From DUQW01 sp050953805 (GTDB taxonomy: Bacteria > Bacillota_I > Bacilli_A > Acholeplasmatales > Acholeplasmataceae), in the NCBI GenBank assembly GCA_050953805.1, contig JBMNNE010000001.1:214832-278831 (forward strand): a stretch of DNA of 64,000 nucleotides, written 5' to 3'. Within the stretch, counting starts at the first letter, position 1, and each line of letters opens with the position of its first letter. This document shows positions 36,155-45,351 of this stretch, one piece after another. The translations under genes were made by a program, and so were the position numbers. Under the pieces are notes generated by a model that made no database searches, had not been told where the DNA came from, and saw only the letters and a program-made list of their open reading frames with translations.

Positions 36155-37814
36155 TTAATAACACTAACCTTCCATTTTCAAAACTATATATCGTATCACA
36201 TATATTCATCGTTGATTTTCTATGTGAAACCAAAATTATTGTCTCATCTCTATTGATAGATAACGACTTTAAGATAATTCCTTCATTTATAGCATCAACA
36301 TTACTTGTTGGTTCATCAAGCAATATTATATTAGACTTCCTTAAAAATGCTCTAGCAAGCCCAATTCTTTGTTTTTGCCCACTTGAAATATTATCGCCAT
36401 TGTTAATTATTATATGATTATATCCGTTTTCCAGAGTCATAATAAAATCATGTATTGATGCTTTCTTAGAAGCTTCATATACCTCATCTAAGGTCGCACT
36501 TGGGTTGGACATTAATAAATTGTTTAAAATAGTATCGTTGAATAAATATGTGCTTTGACTAATCATAGTTACATTATTAAGAAGTGATTCAGTTTTAATT
36601 GATTCTATATTTAAATTATTATAAGTAATTTCCCCTTTTTCGGATGGCCATATTCTAATTAATAACTTTAATAAAGTTGATTTGCCACTACCACTAGGGC
36701 CGATAATACCGACTATATTTTTATTATTTACTTGAAAAGATAAATTTTTTATCACATAAGGTGTCTCATCTAAATATTTAAAGTATAGATTTTCTACTTC
36801 TAGGTTTTCATATTCGAATTCATTACCTAGTAAATTCTTATTAACGACTGGTTCTTCATCTAAAATAGCAAATACTCTTTTAGCACTTGCGAAAGTTTGA
36901 TTTAAACTTCTAGGCAAATCAGCAAGTGCTAAAACTGGACCAAAAGAACCCATTACCGCAACTACTCCAATTATCATTAAACCAATATCTAAATTATTGA
37001 ATCTCACTAGTAAAATTCCAACTAGAAAGGAAATTAAAGTAAAAAATGAAACCATTAATGTTTGTAAAGCTTCGTTTTTGCTAATTCCTTTATTGAGTTT
37101 AGTGGTATAACTAATTAATTCTTCAGATTTTGTATTTACTTTTTCTAATCTTTCTTCATTTTGGTTATTTAACGATATTTCTTTAATTCCTTTAATACTA
37201 TCAAGATAGTAAGCATTAAATGAGCCAAGTTTATTTCGATAATTTAAACCGTCTTCATTTAATTTATTGCTTGCAATCTTAGGAACAATAATTCCTAAGA
37301 AAATATATCCAAATAACGCAACTAAAGCTAAGTACCAACTAGAAATAAATCCAATAAACAAAAGTATTGTAACTTGCGTGATAATCGCAATCAACACTGG
37401 CGACATCGTATGAGCATAAAATACTTCTAACATTTCAATATCCGATGTAACTGTAGAAATAATATCCCCTTTTTGTTTAGTGTCAAGTTTAGCTGGAGCT
37501 AATCTTTTTAAAGCGTTATAAACATGGTGCCTAATAATTGCTAATATTTTAAATGCGATATAATGATTTGAGTATTGTTCAAAATACCTTAATATTCCTC
37601 TTAAAATGCCGCTTGCAATAATTAAACCAACTATTAATTCATAACTCATATTAATTGGACTTCCTAACATCTTAGCAAGACCCACTGCACCTAAAATGGT
37701 AATGGCACTTCCACACAAAAATCCCACTGCACCATTAACTACCGCGAGTATCAATACATTTATAAACTTTCCTATCAATTTTAATAATCTATTTATAATT
37801 TTAAAATTACTCAT
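36147..37814 (-). CDS. ABC exporter half-transporter 2 (TM-ATPase)
   Basis: 555 residues: six transmembrane helices (1-310), then an ABC ATPase (about 330-555) with Walker A IGPSGSGKST, signature ISSGQKQR and Walker B IILLDEPT. It forms a likely heterodimer with the 37816-39531 product; the two genes are 1 nt apart. Similar pairs are labelled CydCD-like or SiaDE-like. Direction of transport and substrate are not visible. Here the signature LSGGQ reads ISSGQ. Confidence 0.88.
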   Translation of the reverse strand: MSNFKIINRLLKLIGKFINVLILAVVNGAVGFLCGSAITILGAVGLAKMLGSPINMSYELIVGLIIASGILRGILRYFEQYSNHYIAFKILAIIRHHVYNALKRLAPAKLDTKQKGDIISTVTSDIEMLEVFYAHTMSPVLIAIITQVTILLFIGFISSWYLALVALFGYIFLGIIVPKIASNKLNEDGLNYRNKLGSFNAYYLDSIKGIKEISLNNQNEERLEKVNTKSEELISYTTKLNKGISKNEALQTLMVSFFTLISFLVGILLVRFNNLDIGLMIIGVVAVMGSFGPVLALADLPRSLNQTFASAKRVFAILDEEPVVNKNLLGNEFEYENLEVENLYFKYLDETPYVIKNLSFQVNNKNIVGIIGPSGSGKSTLLKLLIRIWPSEKGEITYNNLNIESIKTESLLNNVTMISQSTYLFNDTILNNLLMSNPSATLDEVYEASKKASIHDFIMTLENGYNHIIINNGDNISSGQKQRIGLARAFLRKSNIILLDEPTSNVDAINEGIILKSLSINRDETIILVSHRKSTMNICDTIYSFENGRLVLLNE

Positions 37815-37815
37815 G

Positions 37816-39531
37816 TCAATTCCTCATATATCCAGTCTCAAGATTCTTTTGGGTTGTGTATAAAATGGAATATTCTTTATTTAACTCAACTAAATCTTTA
37901 TGGGTACCTTTTTCTAATACTCTACCCTCTTCTAATAAATATATGTAATCAGCATTTCTAATATTTCCTAGTCTATGTGAAATAACTATTACTAATGAAT
38001 CTTTTGAAAGGTTATAAATATTATTCATAATCACTTCTTCACTATCAATATCAATATTTGATGTTGCTTCATCAAATATATATATTCTTCTTTTCTTAGT
38101 TAGTTGAGTAGCAAGAATTAATCTTTGTTTTTCCCCACCGGATAAATTTTTACCTTCCTCTAAAATTATTGAATCTAAATTATTACTTTCTAACAAATAA
38201 CTAAGTTTGACTTTTTTGATAGACTCAATAATTTTATCATCCGTAACATTAGGATTAACCATTAAAAAATTATTTCTAATTGTATCGTTAAAGATATATG
38301 ATTCGTTTGATACAATCGTTATGTTTTTATAATAATTACCTCTATTTAATTCATATAAATTAAGACCACCAACTAAAACATTTCCTGTTTCAACTTTTAG
38401 CGATCCAGTTAATATATTTGCTAGTGTTGACTTCCCACAACCAGATTTTCCAACTATTCCAATTAATCCTTCTTTAGGAAACTTCATGTTAATATCTTTT
38501 AACACTTCTTTATTTTCAGTGTAAGCAAAAGTTAAATCTTTAATTTCTATATCATATCTATTTGGAATTAAATCCCCCCACTTAAATGTAGGTATACTAA
38601 GTAAATATGAAATTTTCTCAGCAGCACTTGCCCCATTTAGGCTAACATGGAATGTTGAGCCTAAGGCTCTAAGTGGCAGGAAAAACTCAACCGCTATTAA
38701 AATTAAAAATAATGCAAAAGCAATTGCAAGTCCAGTATTTGCTGCTTGCACAGCAAAAACAATCCCAACTGCTGCCCCGCCAAAAGCAACCAAATCCATT
38801 ATCCCAATACTAAACAATTGGATGACTAATACTTTCATAGTTATTTTTCTAAAATCTTCAGCTCTTTTATCAATTAATTTACCTTGTTCATCTTCATAAT
38901 TATATATTTTGAGTTCATTTAAACCAGAAATACTATCATAAAAAGTATCTCCCATTTGATTATAGATACCCATATATTTATTTACAGTATGTTTAGCTTT
39001 TCTAGCAAAAAGCATTATTGATATAGGTATTAATGGTACACAACCTATTAATACTAACGCTACTCTCCAATCTAAAAATACTGATACTAAAAATAAAATT
39101 ACTGGTGCAATTAAAGAATAAAAAAATTGAGGAATGAAACTAGAATAATAGATATCTAATTGTTCAATACCTTCAAGAGATATTTGAGTTAGTGTTGTAT
39201 TAGAAAATTCATTAGTTGCATTAACACCTAATTCAGATATCTTTTTATATGTTCTATTCCTTAAATCTTTTTTAACACTATTACCTAATGTGTTTTTATA
39301 ATAATTAATTATTCTTACAATGATATATCTCAATATCATTAAAATAAATATAACAAAAATAGGAATAATTATATTTTTTATTTGATTATTTAATATTAAC
39401 ATATTAATGCTATAAGCAATCATCGCTGTAATTCCCAAATTTAATAACAAATTGAATACCATTAATATTACTGTATAAGTTACATATTTTTTATTTTTCC
39501 CTAACAAATTGAATATTTCTTTATTAAACAT
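37816..39531 (-). CDS. ABC exporter half-transporter 1 (TM-ATPase)
   Basis: About 571 residues: six transmembrane helices (about 15-310) and an ABC ATPase (about 340-565) with Walker A VGKSGCGKST, signature LSGGEKQR and Walker B IYIFDEAT. ATG at 39529-39531 is preceded by AAAGGTGG; a GTG three codons earlier overlaps that site. It overlaps the end of the YgbA-like gene by 8 nt and the second half-transporter follows at once, so the cluster is one operon. Confidence 0.88.
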   Translation of the reverse strand: MFNKEIFNLLGKNKKYVTYTVILMVFNLLLNLGITAMIAYSINMLILNNQIKNIIIPIFVIFILMILRYIIVRIINYYKNTLGNSVKKDLRNRTYKKISELGVNATNEFSNTTLTQISLEGIEQLDIYYSSFIPQFFYSLIAPVILFLVSVFLDWRVALVLIGCVPLIPISIMLFARKAKHTVNKYMGIYNQMGDTFYDSISGLNELKIYNYEDEQGKLIDKRAEDFRKITMKVLVIQLFSIGIMDLVAFGGAAVGIVFAVQAANTGLAIAFALFLILIAVEFFLPLRALGSTFHVSLNGASAAEKISYLLSIPTFKWGDLIPNRYDIEIKDLTFAYTENKEVLKDINMKFPKEGLIGIVGKSGCGKSTLANILTGSLKVETGNVLVGGLNLYELNRGNYYKNITIVSNESYIFNDTIRNNFLMVNPNVTDDKIIESIKKVKLSYLLESNNLDSIILEEGKNLSGGEKQRLILATQLTKKRRIYIFDEATSNIDIDSEEVIMNNIYNLSKDSLVIVISHRLGNIRNADYIYLLEEGRVLEKGTHKDLVELNKEYSILYTTQKNLETGYMRN

Positions 39532-39856
39532 TTTTTCCACCTTTTTTCTTCCTGTGTTTAATCATTTGCATTATATGTTTAAAAGATTGAATCGGAGCTC
39601 TAAAGATCATTTTAGGACCACTAAACTTCATGATTTCTCTAATTTTTTCTTTCATGTCTTTTTGATAGCATTGCACTTTACAAAATGCACAAAATGGTTT
39701 GTCCGAAATAAAAGGACATTTTTCTATTTTTAAATGAGCATATTGTTGAATCTCAACACACTCAGTACACAGTTTTGTTGAACTGTGTTTTTTCTTACAA
39801 TAAATTTTTAGCATCTTATCAAATGTTTTTTTCTCTTTAATTACCTTTTTATCCAT
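39524..39856 (-). CDS. YgbA-like 'nitrous oxide-stimulated promoter' family protein
   Basis: 110 residues, basic, with seven Cys in a metal-site-like pattern (C..C.EC, then CP, CAFC and C), the layout of the YgbA_NO family. In enteric bacteria ygbA is an NO-responsive NsrR target needed for growth under nitrosative stress. Here it is first gene of an operon with an exporter pair and an ECF importer. A Cys cluster beside a possible heme/iron uptake set suggests metal or redox sensing, but that is inference. No strong ribosome site is seen before its ATG. Confidence 0.82.
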   Translation of the reverse strand: MDKKVIKEKKTFDKMLKIYCKKKHSSTKLCTECVEIQQYAHLKIEKCPFISDKPFCAFCKVQCYQKDMKEKIREIMKFSGPKMIFRAPIQSFKHIMQMIKHRKKKGGKNV

Positions 39857-39915
39857 ATTAAAATTATCAATCTTGTTTTTTTATATTTTTTACAAATAAC
39901 AAAAGATTAAAAATA

Positions 39916-39960
39916 TACCAAGGTTATATTTAGATAATATCCATACAAATCACCTTGGTA
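39916..39960 (-). promoter_or_regulatory. 9-bp inverted repeat upstream of the YgbA/ECF operon
   Basis: TACCAAGGT (39916-39924) and its exact complement (39952-39960) are 27 nt apart, 60 nt from the operon's first ATG. Read on the minus strand the second arm is followed by ATATTTTT, so it might be an attenuator; it might equally be an operator. Confidence 0.45.
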
Positions 39961-40224
39961 ACCTTATTTTATTTTAAATTGATATAACCATTATTTCAAC
40001 AAAAACAATAATAATTATAAATAACAAGGAGTTTTTATATAAATATTTTAAAAAACACTATTAAAATTTTCTTTTATAAATATTAAGATATAATAATATG
40101 CTAAATAAGTCAGATTAGTTTCATAAATATATCTTGTTAAATTATATATATAGTGACTACTTTCAATATGATTAATACTATATGTAATTTGAATTGATAT
40201 TTTGTGGGAGATTCCCCCACTAAG

Positions 40225-40375
40225 TCAAGATTTTTTTCTAATAATATTCTTAGTAATCTTTTCCTCTTTTCTTCGTTGTTTAGTGGCTTCGAAAGAAATC
40301 ATCCGAGTTTTACCAGAAAAAATAACACCAAGTACTCTTCCTTAATTGTAATAATTTCATACACCTCTTTCTGAT
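40225..40375 (-). pseudogene. Possible relic of a BrnT-like toxin
   Basis: In one minus-strand frame (40225-40341) a stop-bounded stretch reads GRVLGVIFSGKTRMISFEAT followed by Arg/Lys/Glu-rich residues, which resembles the C-terminal part of BrnT toxins (..IRIISARKATKKER..). The upstream part continues in another frame. The match is short and from memory, so this is tentative. Confidence 0.25.
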
Positions 40376-40565
40376 AAATCATATTTATACTATTTCTGAT
40401 ACACTTAAATATTCCATGTTATTTTTCCTCTGCTATATATACGATATGATCGACAACATTTGATGATTAAATTATGTATATCATAATATTATGCCGATTC
40501 AACAACAATATAAATTTCCTATCTATTAATAATTTTAATTATTTAGCTAATGCCAATAATAAAAA

Positions 40566-40662
40566 GATACTTCCAAAGCATATGCCCATAGTGAGTAAAC
40601 CATAGGCACTACATGAAGATTAAACATTTTGGTTTATTTCATGTGTCTACTTTGGAAGTATC
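40566..40662 (-). ncRNA. Structured three-way-junction element, copy 2 (terminator-like)
   Basis: Closing stem of 13 perfect base pairs (40566-40578 with 40650-40662), an inner CATGAA/TTCATG hairpin and a second inner hairpin around 40583-40606. On the minus strand it ends in T5. It lies 86 nt past the stop of the 40749-43724 lipoprotein gene. Compared with copy 1, two stem positions have changed without loss of pairing, and the sequence around AACCATAGG..CTACATGAA is conserved. Confidence 0.6.
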
Positions 40663-40748
40663 ATATAAACAAAGTCTCTGAAAAAATTAACTCTTCATTT
40701 CTTTAAAGTTACCCGTTAAAGCTGCTGTTAAAAGTGTTTATGATTTTT

Positions 40749-43724
40749 TTAATCTTCTGATTTTTTTGGATGACATTCATCAAATGTCCATAAAGTATGG
40801 TCATCACCGTGCCAATAGCCATAAGCGGTTCCTAAGACGCCTCTAGGATAATTAGCTGGATCGCCTTCATATCGATAATGAATGGTACAGTTTATCGCAA
40901 ATACTGGTTTATAGAATCCACCTGAATATTGTGGGTATCCATAGGCAAGACCTTCAGGACATTCAGCTCCGGTGCGAATTGTATAATCAACAAACTTATC
41001 AACATATATACAATAATATCTCTTCCACTCTCCTTGTTCTGGAGTGTAATCAAGATAAAATGCGCCCGATTGAATGATTTCTACTGAACTAGAGACAAAG
41101 ACTGATTTTGGACAATGTTCATAATGTCGATCATGGTCGGTAAAGTGGACTGTTGTCGGGTCAAGTGATGGCAGACCAAGACATTGATAGAAGGCATAAG
41201 ATTCTATTTTTTTAATATTATTTGGAATAATTAAAGTTTTATTAAGATTAAATTTTTTCGTCATATAAAAAGCATAAGAACCAATTACCGTAATTGTTTC
41301 ATCAGTTGGTATTTCTCCTGAACCATTACAACCAGCAATAATCTTTTGGTTTTCAATATCAATAATCATATTATTTTTTGATCGATATTTTTGATTACCT
41401 GCCGTCACTTTTAAAGAATAAAGGTTTTCACAATTACCAACAATACCTTCTCCAATGTGGGTTACACTTGCGGGAATACTTAACCCAGTTAAATCGGTAC
41501 AGCCTAAAAATGCCCATTTATAAATAGATTCAAGTTGCGGGTTACTTCCGAAAAAATTAACTTGCAATAAATAGGTACAATCTTGAAATGCTTTTTCTCC
41601 AATGGTTTTAAGTGAATCTGGCAAACTAATGGTTGCCAGTGATTTACACTCTCTAAAGGCGTAAGATCCAATATGCTCCAAGTTTATTTTATCTAAATTT
41701 ATTTCGTGAAGTGCCACATCACCATCAAAACAGAAATTAGCAATTCCAATGACCCCTGCTCCAAGCTGAACATATTTAAGTCTAATACAACCACTAAATC
41801 CTGTAACCCATTTAACTTTATCAGGAATCGTAATTTCAGTTAACCACTCACAACCATTAAAGGCTCCACTTCCGATTGTTTCTAAATTATCTGGTAAAGT
41901 GACTGCCATTAAACTTGTACATCCACTAAAACAACTATATCCAATCTCAGTGATTTGTTCTGGGATATCGACTCGATTTAAAGATGTACAATTTTCAAAC
42001 ATATCTTCACCTAAATAAGTCATGTTTAACCCAAACATGATAGATGATAAGTTCTTACATCCCGAAAAGGTATTATATCCAAGCCGTCTAACATTATCAC
42101 CAATATATAAATTTATAATTTTATTATTATCCCTAAACGCATTCGTTCCAATCCCGATTACCATATATCCATCAATCCAAGTTGGGATATATAGATCGGT
42201 CATATCATCTCCGGTATATCCAGTAATAATACAAGCTGGATAATAATAATCATCATAAATTCGGTAAGTAAACTTATCAACTTGATTTGGATTATCTTCA
42301 AGTGGTATACATTGATAAGTGGCTAAGTACTCACGTTCTAGGGTTTTAGTCATAGGAAGATCATTCCATGAACGAGACTCATCATTTGAAAACCATCCTA
42401 AAAATTCATACGAATAACCGTAATCATCAAAAATTCTTGGTGTTTCTCCTTCATAAGGAGTTTCATCAGGAATTCTAACGTCTTTATAACCGCTTGGTCT
42501 AGTGTATTCTTCCATTTTATATCTTTCTTGTTTTAAAACTTCTGGTTCATTATACCAATTGTACCATACGGCATCATAGGCCCTTACATATACCGCTTTA
42601 AATTCCATATCCTGCAATAAGCGACTAGGAATTGGATCCCAACCATCAAATAAATATTTATAACCATAGTCTACATTATCAGGTTTTTCGAGTTCGGGTC
42701 CTGAATATATTGGTGTAGTTCCCGCTTCAACCTCTTCTGTATATAAAACGGTTCTGTAGCTACCAGTATCAGGATTATAAACAGCAGTATCTATCCAAGT
42801 AACCGTATAATGTCTTTTTATGCCGGCAAATTGAGCGGTATAAGTTGTATGACATTTAATTGCGCCAGCAGCCGGAGACCAACCAATGAACATAAAATCA
42901 TATAATTCATTTGATTCTTTAGTTGGTGTTGGACCACGGTATTGTGGAGTAGTATCATAAGGAACTAGGTGATTTACATACAAAGTAGTGCCATCCCAAT
43001 TTTTCCATGTCGCAGTTACTACTTTTTCTTGCATAAATTGAGCAACATAAGTTACATCAGCTGTTACTTCTGTTACTTCAGGATCCCATCCAGTAAATAT
43101 AAAATCAGTTCTAGTTGGGGTTTCACCGTCATATGTTGGAAGCGTTCCTTTTGGAACATTTTCATCTACTTCTAATACTTCATTATCATAGTTAACCCAT
43201 GTAACAGTACAAGTATTTGGAATATTAAATTTGGCCACATAGGTCACATCAGCTGTTACTTCTGTAAGTTCTGGATCCCATCCAACAAATTCATAACCTT
43301 CTCGTTTTGGAGTTTCGCTATCATATGTCGGAAGCACTCCTTTTTTAACATTAACATCTACTTCTAATATCGTTTCATCATAATTTACCCAAGTAACAAT
43401 AAAGTTATCAGATTTTTCTTTTTCCACTGTAACTTTAATTTTAGTTTGATGTTCTCCGACTTTAACTAGAATATTAGTACTGCCTTCACCAACAGCTTTA
43501 ATTATTCCATTTTCTACTGTGGCCACATTACTATCTTCTGATTCCCAAGTAATCTCGTTAACATTATCTAATACATCTACTTTAAATTCTTGATCAATGG
43601 TAATGGTTATTTCTCTTTCTTCTATAGAAAGTTTGATTTCGTCTTTACAACCACTAACAAAAAACACCAATGATAATATTACAGCAATCATAGAAATAAC
43701 TTGAAAAATTAGTTTTTTTCTCAT
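40749..43724 (-). CDS. Large surface lipoprotein: BIG2, InlB repeats, BspA-type LRRs
   Basis: 991 residues. Lipoprotein signal with lipobox FFVSGC (Cys about residue 26), a bacterial Ig-like BIG2 domain (about 30-105), five InlB B-type repeats of about 60-75 residues (about 108-480, each with WVNYDE..L.. and GWDPE), then a BspA-type leucine-rich-repeat region (about 500-860; IGTNAFRDNNKIINLYIGDNV and similar) and a C-terminal tail. Such proteins serve surface adhesion or binding. The LytTR class II operator (43791-43860) precedes it, and the structured element follows it. Confidence 0.9.
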   Translation of the reverse strand: MRKKLIFQVISMIAVILSLVFFVSGCKDEIKLSIEEREITITIDQEFKVDVLDNVNEITWESEDSNVATVENGIIKAVGEGSTNILVKVGEHQTKIKVTVEKEKSDNFIVTWVNYDETILEVDVNVKKGVLPTYDSETPKREGYEFVGWDPELTEVTADVTYVAKFNIPNTCTVTWVNYDNEVLEVDENVPKGTLPTYDGETPTRTDFIFTGWDPEVTEVTADVTYVAQFMQEKVVTATWKNWDGTTLYVNHLVPYDTTPQYRGPTPTKESNELYDFMFIGWSPAAGAIKCHTTYTAQFAGIKRHYTVTWIDTAVYNPDTGSYRTVLYTEEVEAGTTPIYSGPELEKPDNVDYGYKYLFDGWDPIPSRLLQDMEFKAVYVRAYDAVWYNWYNEPEVLKQERYKMEEYTRPSGYKDVRIPDETPYEGETPRIFDDYGYSYEFLGWFSNDESRSWNDLPMTKTLEREYLATYQCIPLEDNPNQVDKFTYRIYDDYYYPACIITGYTGDDMTDLYIPTWIDGYMVIGIGTNAFRDNNKIINLYIGDNVRRLGYNTFSGCKNLSSIMFGLNMTYLGEDMFENCTSLNRVDIPEQITEIGYSCFSGCTSLMAVTLPDNLETIGSGAFNGCEWLTEITIPDKVKWVTGFSGCIRLKYVQLGAGVIGIANFCFDGDVALHEINLDKINLEHIGSYAFRECKSLATISLPDSLKTIGEKAFQDCTYLLQVNFFGSNPQLESIYKWAFLGCTDLTGLSIPASVTHIGEGIVGNCENLYSLKVTAGNQKYRSKNNMIIDIENQKIIAGCNGSGEIPTDETITVIGSYAFYMTKKFNLNKTLIIPNNIKKIESYAFYQCLGLPSLDPTTVHFTDHDRHYEHCPKSVFVSSSVEIIQSGAFYLDYTPEQGEWKRYYCIYVDKFVDYTIRTGAECPEGLAYGYPQYSGGFYKPVFAINCTIHYRYEGDPANYPRGVLGTAYGYWHGDDHTLWTFDECHPKKSED

Positions 43725-43790
43725 TTCAGTATACCTCCTTACATATAATTACCCATTTAATTTATAGTTCTTTCGTTGATTTACATACTA

Positions 43791-43860
43791 ATTCTATTTA
43801 TTATTTTTACTTATTTCAAGAGTAAATGCGCATTCGGTTAATAACATGACTATTCGGTTA
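43791..43860 (-). promoter_or_regulatory. LytTR operator (class II) and promoter of the LRR lipoprotein gene
   Basis: Two identical copies of ATTCGGTTA (43832-43840 and 43852-43860), period 20 bp, on the plus strand. A near-consensus minus-strand -10 TAGAAT is at 43791-43796, 36 bp from the repeat edge, identical in spacing to the LytTR-DUF3021 promoter. Confidence 0.65.
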
Positions 43861-44000
43861 TAAAAATAGAAATAAAAACCAAATTACCAAATATTTTTAT
43901 AATCTTCGTATCCTATTTTAGGGTAAGTTAAACCCTTATTGGTTCAATAGTTTGAGTTCTTAATTTATCAAAAAATCTATCAACCATATAAAAATAAAAA

Positions 44001-44028
44001 AGTCTATCTCAAAAAAACTTTATAGACT
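44001..44028 (-). terminator. Terminator of the small lipoprotein gene
   Basis: Perfect 7-bp stem (44001-44007 and 44022-44028) followed on the minus strand by T6. It lies about 100 nt beyond the stop at 44127. Confidence 0.75.
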
Positions 44029-44126
44029 ATGTTTATAAAAATAAATGGCTTTATTAAGCCATAAATTATAATATATAATATTATTAAAACTATATTTTGC
44101 CTTAAAAAGATCTCTTTTTCAATTTC

Positions 44127-44489
44127 TTATAATTTTTCTTCGAAAACCGTTCCAACTTTGACAGGTCCTTCTTTTAATAATTTTCCGTCTTCATTTGTTC
44201 CTTCAAATATTAACTGATTATTTCTTACTTGGAAAATTAATGCGTAATTTTCATCAAGATTAAGGAACAATTTATTACTATTGATACTATAACTTCCTGT
44301 ACAAAGAGAGTCAACATATATAATATCAAGTTTAGATAAATTATCACCATATAATGTAATAGTTGCCGTCTGGTCATCGGTGGTGTAAACACCTTGTTTT
44401 AATTCAAAATCCTTATCACATCCCATAAGACTAAAAATCCCAAATATCATTATTACTATGGTCAATATTCTAATTATATTTTTATACAT
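44127..44489 (-). CDS. Small lipoprotein of unknown function
   Basis: 120 residues with a signal peptide and lipobox (FSLMGC, Cys about residue 24). The mature part (about 95 residues) looks all-beta, with YTTDDQTATITLYGDNLSKL and a repeated GSYSINSNKLFLNLDENYAL strand pattern. No family recognised. Alone between the LRR lipoprotein gene and the AbiE region; its own terminator is downstream. Confidence 0.7.
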   Translation of the reverse strand: MYKNIIRILTIVIMIFGIFSLMGCDKDFELKQGVYTTDDQTATITLYGDNLSKLDIIYVDSLCTGSYSINSNKLFLNLDENYALIFQVRNNQLIFEGTNEDGKLLKEGPVKVGTVFEEKL

Positions 44490-44547
44490 AAATCCACCTT
44501 CTTTATTTATAAGACAAAATAAATTTGATTATTTATTAGCTATTATT

Positions 44548-45351
44548 TCACTTAATTATTATTTCCTTATCCTCTAGTAACAGCATACTTGAAATCCAAT
44601 CATCAATATTCTTAGCATGATATTCTTTTATTAAATTAAAATCCGCATCAAAAACATATGTTTGCTTATATCGATAAATATAATACTTATCTTCTTCTTT
44701 ATGCATATACATAATTGGATAGATAACTTTTAAATCACTGTAACTTAATTTTTTATCATTAATAAAATTATAAATTCCATTATAGGAATCATAACCAATT
44801 CCATTACCTAAGTTTGTAAATGGCCCCCAATTAATATCGTATTCAAACTCTTCTATTATTTCTAAAGTGTCTGGTTTTATTACAATTACTTCTAAATTAG
44901 TCAAAGCCTCAATATCATTTTTAAGTAAATATAAATTCTTTTCTTTACCACAAACTAATGAGTAAGCATGAACTCCCTTAAATAATTTTTTTGTGACTTT
45001 GCGTTTTGTTATATCTATCATAAATAAAATGCTACCACCGTCTTCAAAAGAACGAGCAACACCATATATCTTTTTATCGGATTCCAAATAAATAAAATCA
45101 AAAAGTTCAGTCTCTAACTCAAACATCATCATCTCTTTATAATTTAAATCATATACATGAATGTTAGTTTGGGTTGTTGAAACAATTAAAAAACATTCAT
45201 TTTTATCATGGGCTATCTGTGATGGATGTTTGATTTTTATCCGCTTAATTTTTTTAAAATTTGCTTTTAAATATATATCAATATAATTTTCAGCAAGAAA
45301 GTATAATTTTTCACCGTCAGTATGAACAAAATTGTATTTTTTATTTTTCAT
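44548..45351 (-). CDS. Hypothetical protein, propeller-like repeats
   Basis: 267 residues, no signal peptide. Repeated strands such as KKIYGVARSFEDGGSILFMI and KNLYLLKNDIEAL suggest a beta-propeller or similar repeat fold, but I recognise no family. ATG at 45349-45351 lies inside the last codons of abiEii (11-nt overlap), so it is translated from the AbiE transcript. It may be an accessory of the toxin-antitoxin unit or a cargo gene; the sequence does not decide. Confidence 0.65.
   Translation of the reverse strand: MKNKKYNFVHTDGEKLYFLAENYIDIYLKANFKKIKRIKIKHPSQIAHDKNECFLIVSTTQTNIHVYDLNYKEMMMFELETELFDFIYLESDKKIYGVARSFEDGGSILFMIDITKRKVTKKLFKGVHAYSLVCGKEKNLYLLKNDIEALTNLEVIVIKPDTLEIIEEFEYDINWGPFTNLGNGIGYDSYNGIYNFINDKKLSYSDLKVIYPIMYMHKEEDKYYIYRYKQTYVFDADFNLIKEYHAKNIDDWISSMLLLEDKEIIIK

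Larger units (their letters stand above)
39857..40748. other. Long intergenic region (892 bp)
   Basis: Four things are visible: an inverted repeat near the operon start (39916-39960); a short GC-rich hairpin (GTGGG at 40204-40208 with CCCAC at 40216-40220); a possible BrnT toxin relic (40225-40375); and the second copy of the structured element (40566-40662). The rest is very AT-rich. Confidence 0.5.
43725..44126. other. Intergenic region (402 bp)
   Basis: It contains the class II LytTR operator and -10 box of the LRR lipoprotein gene (43791-43860), the terminator of the small lipoprotein gene (44001-44028), and an extra short hairpin at 44045-44062 (ATGGCTT..AAGCCAT). Confidence 0.6.

Noticed and set aside
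44045..44062. Hairpin AATGGCTTTATTAAGCCA shared with the tRNA trailer repeats
   Set aside because: Eighteen bases, palindromic and AT-rich; no similarity extends beyond it, so common origin is not shown.
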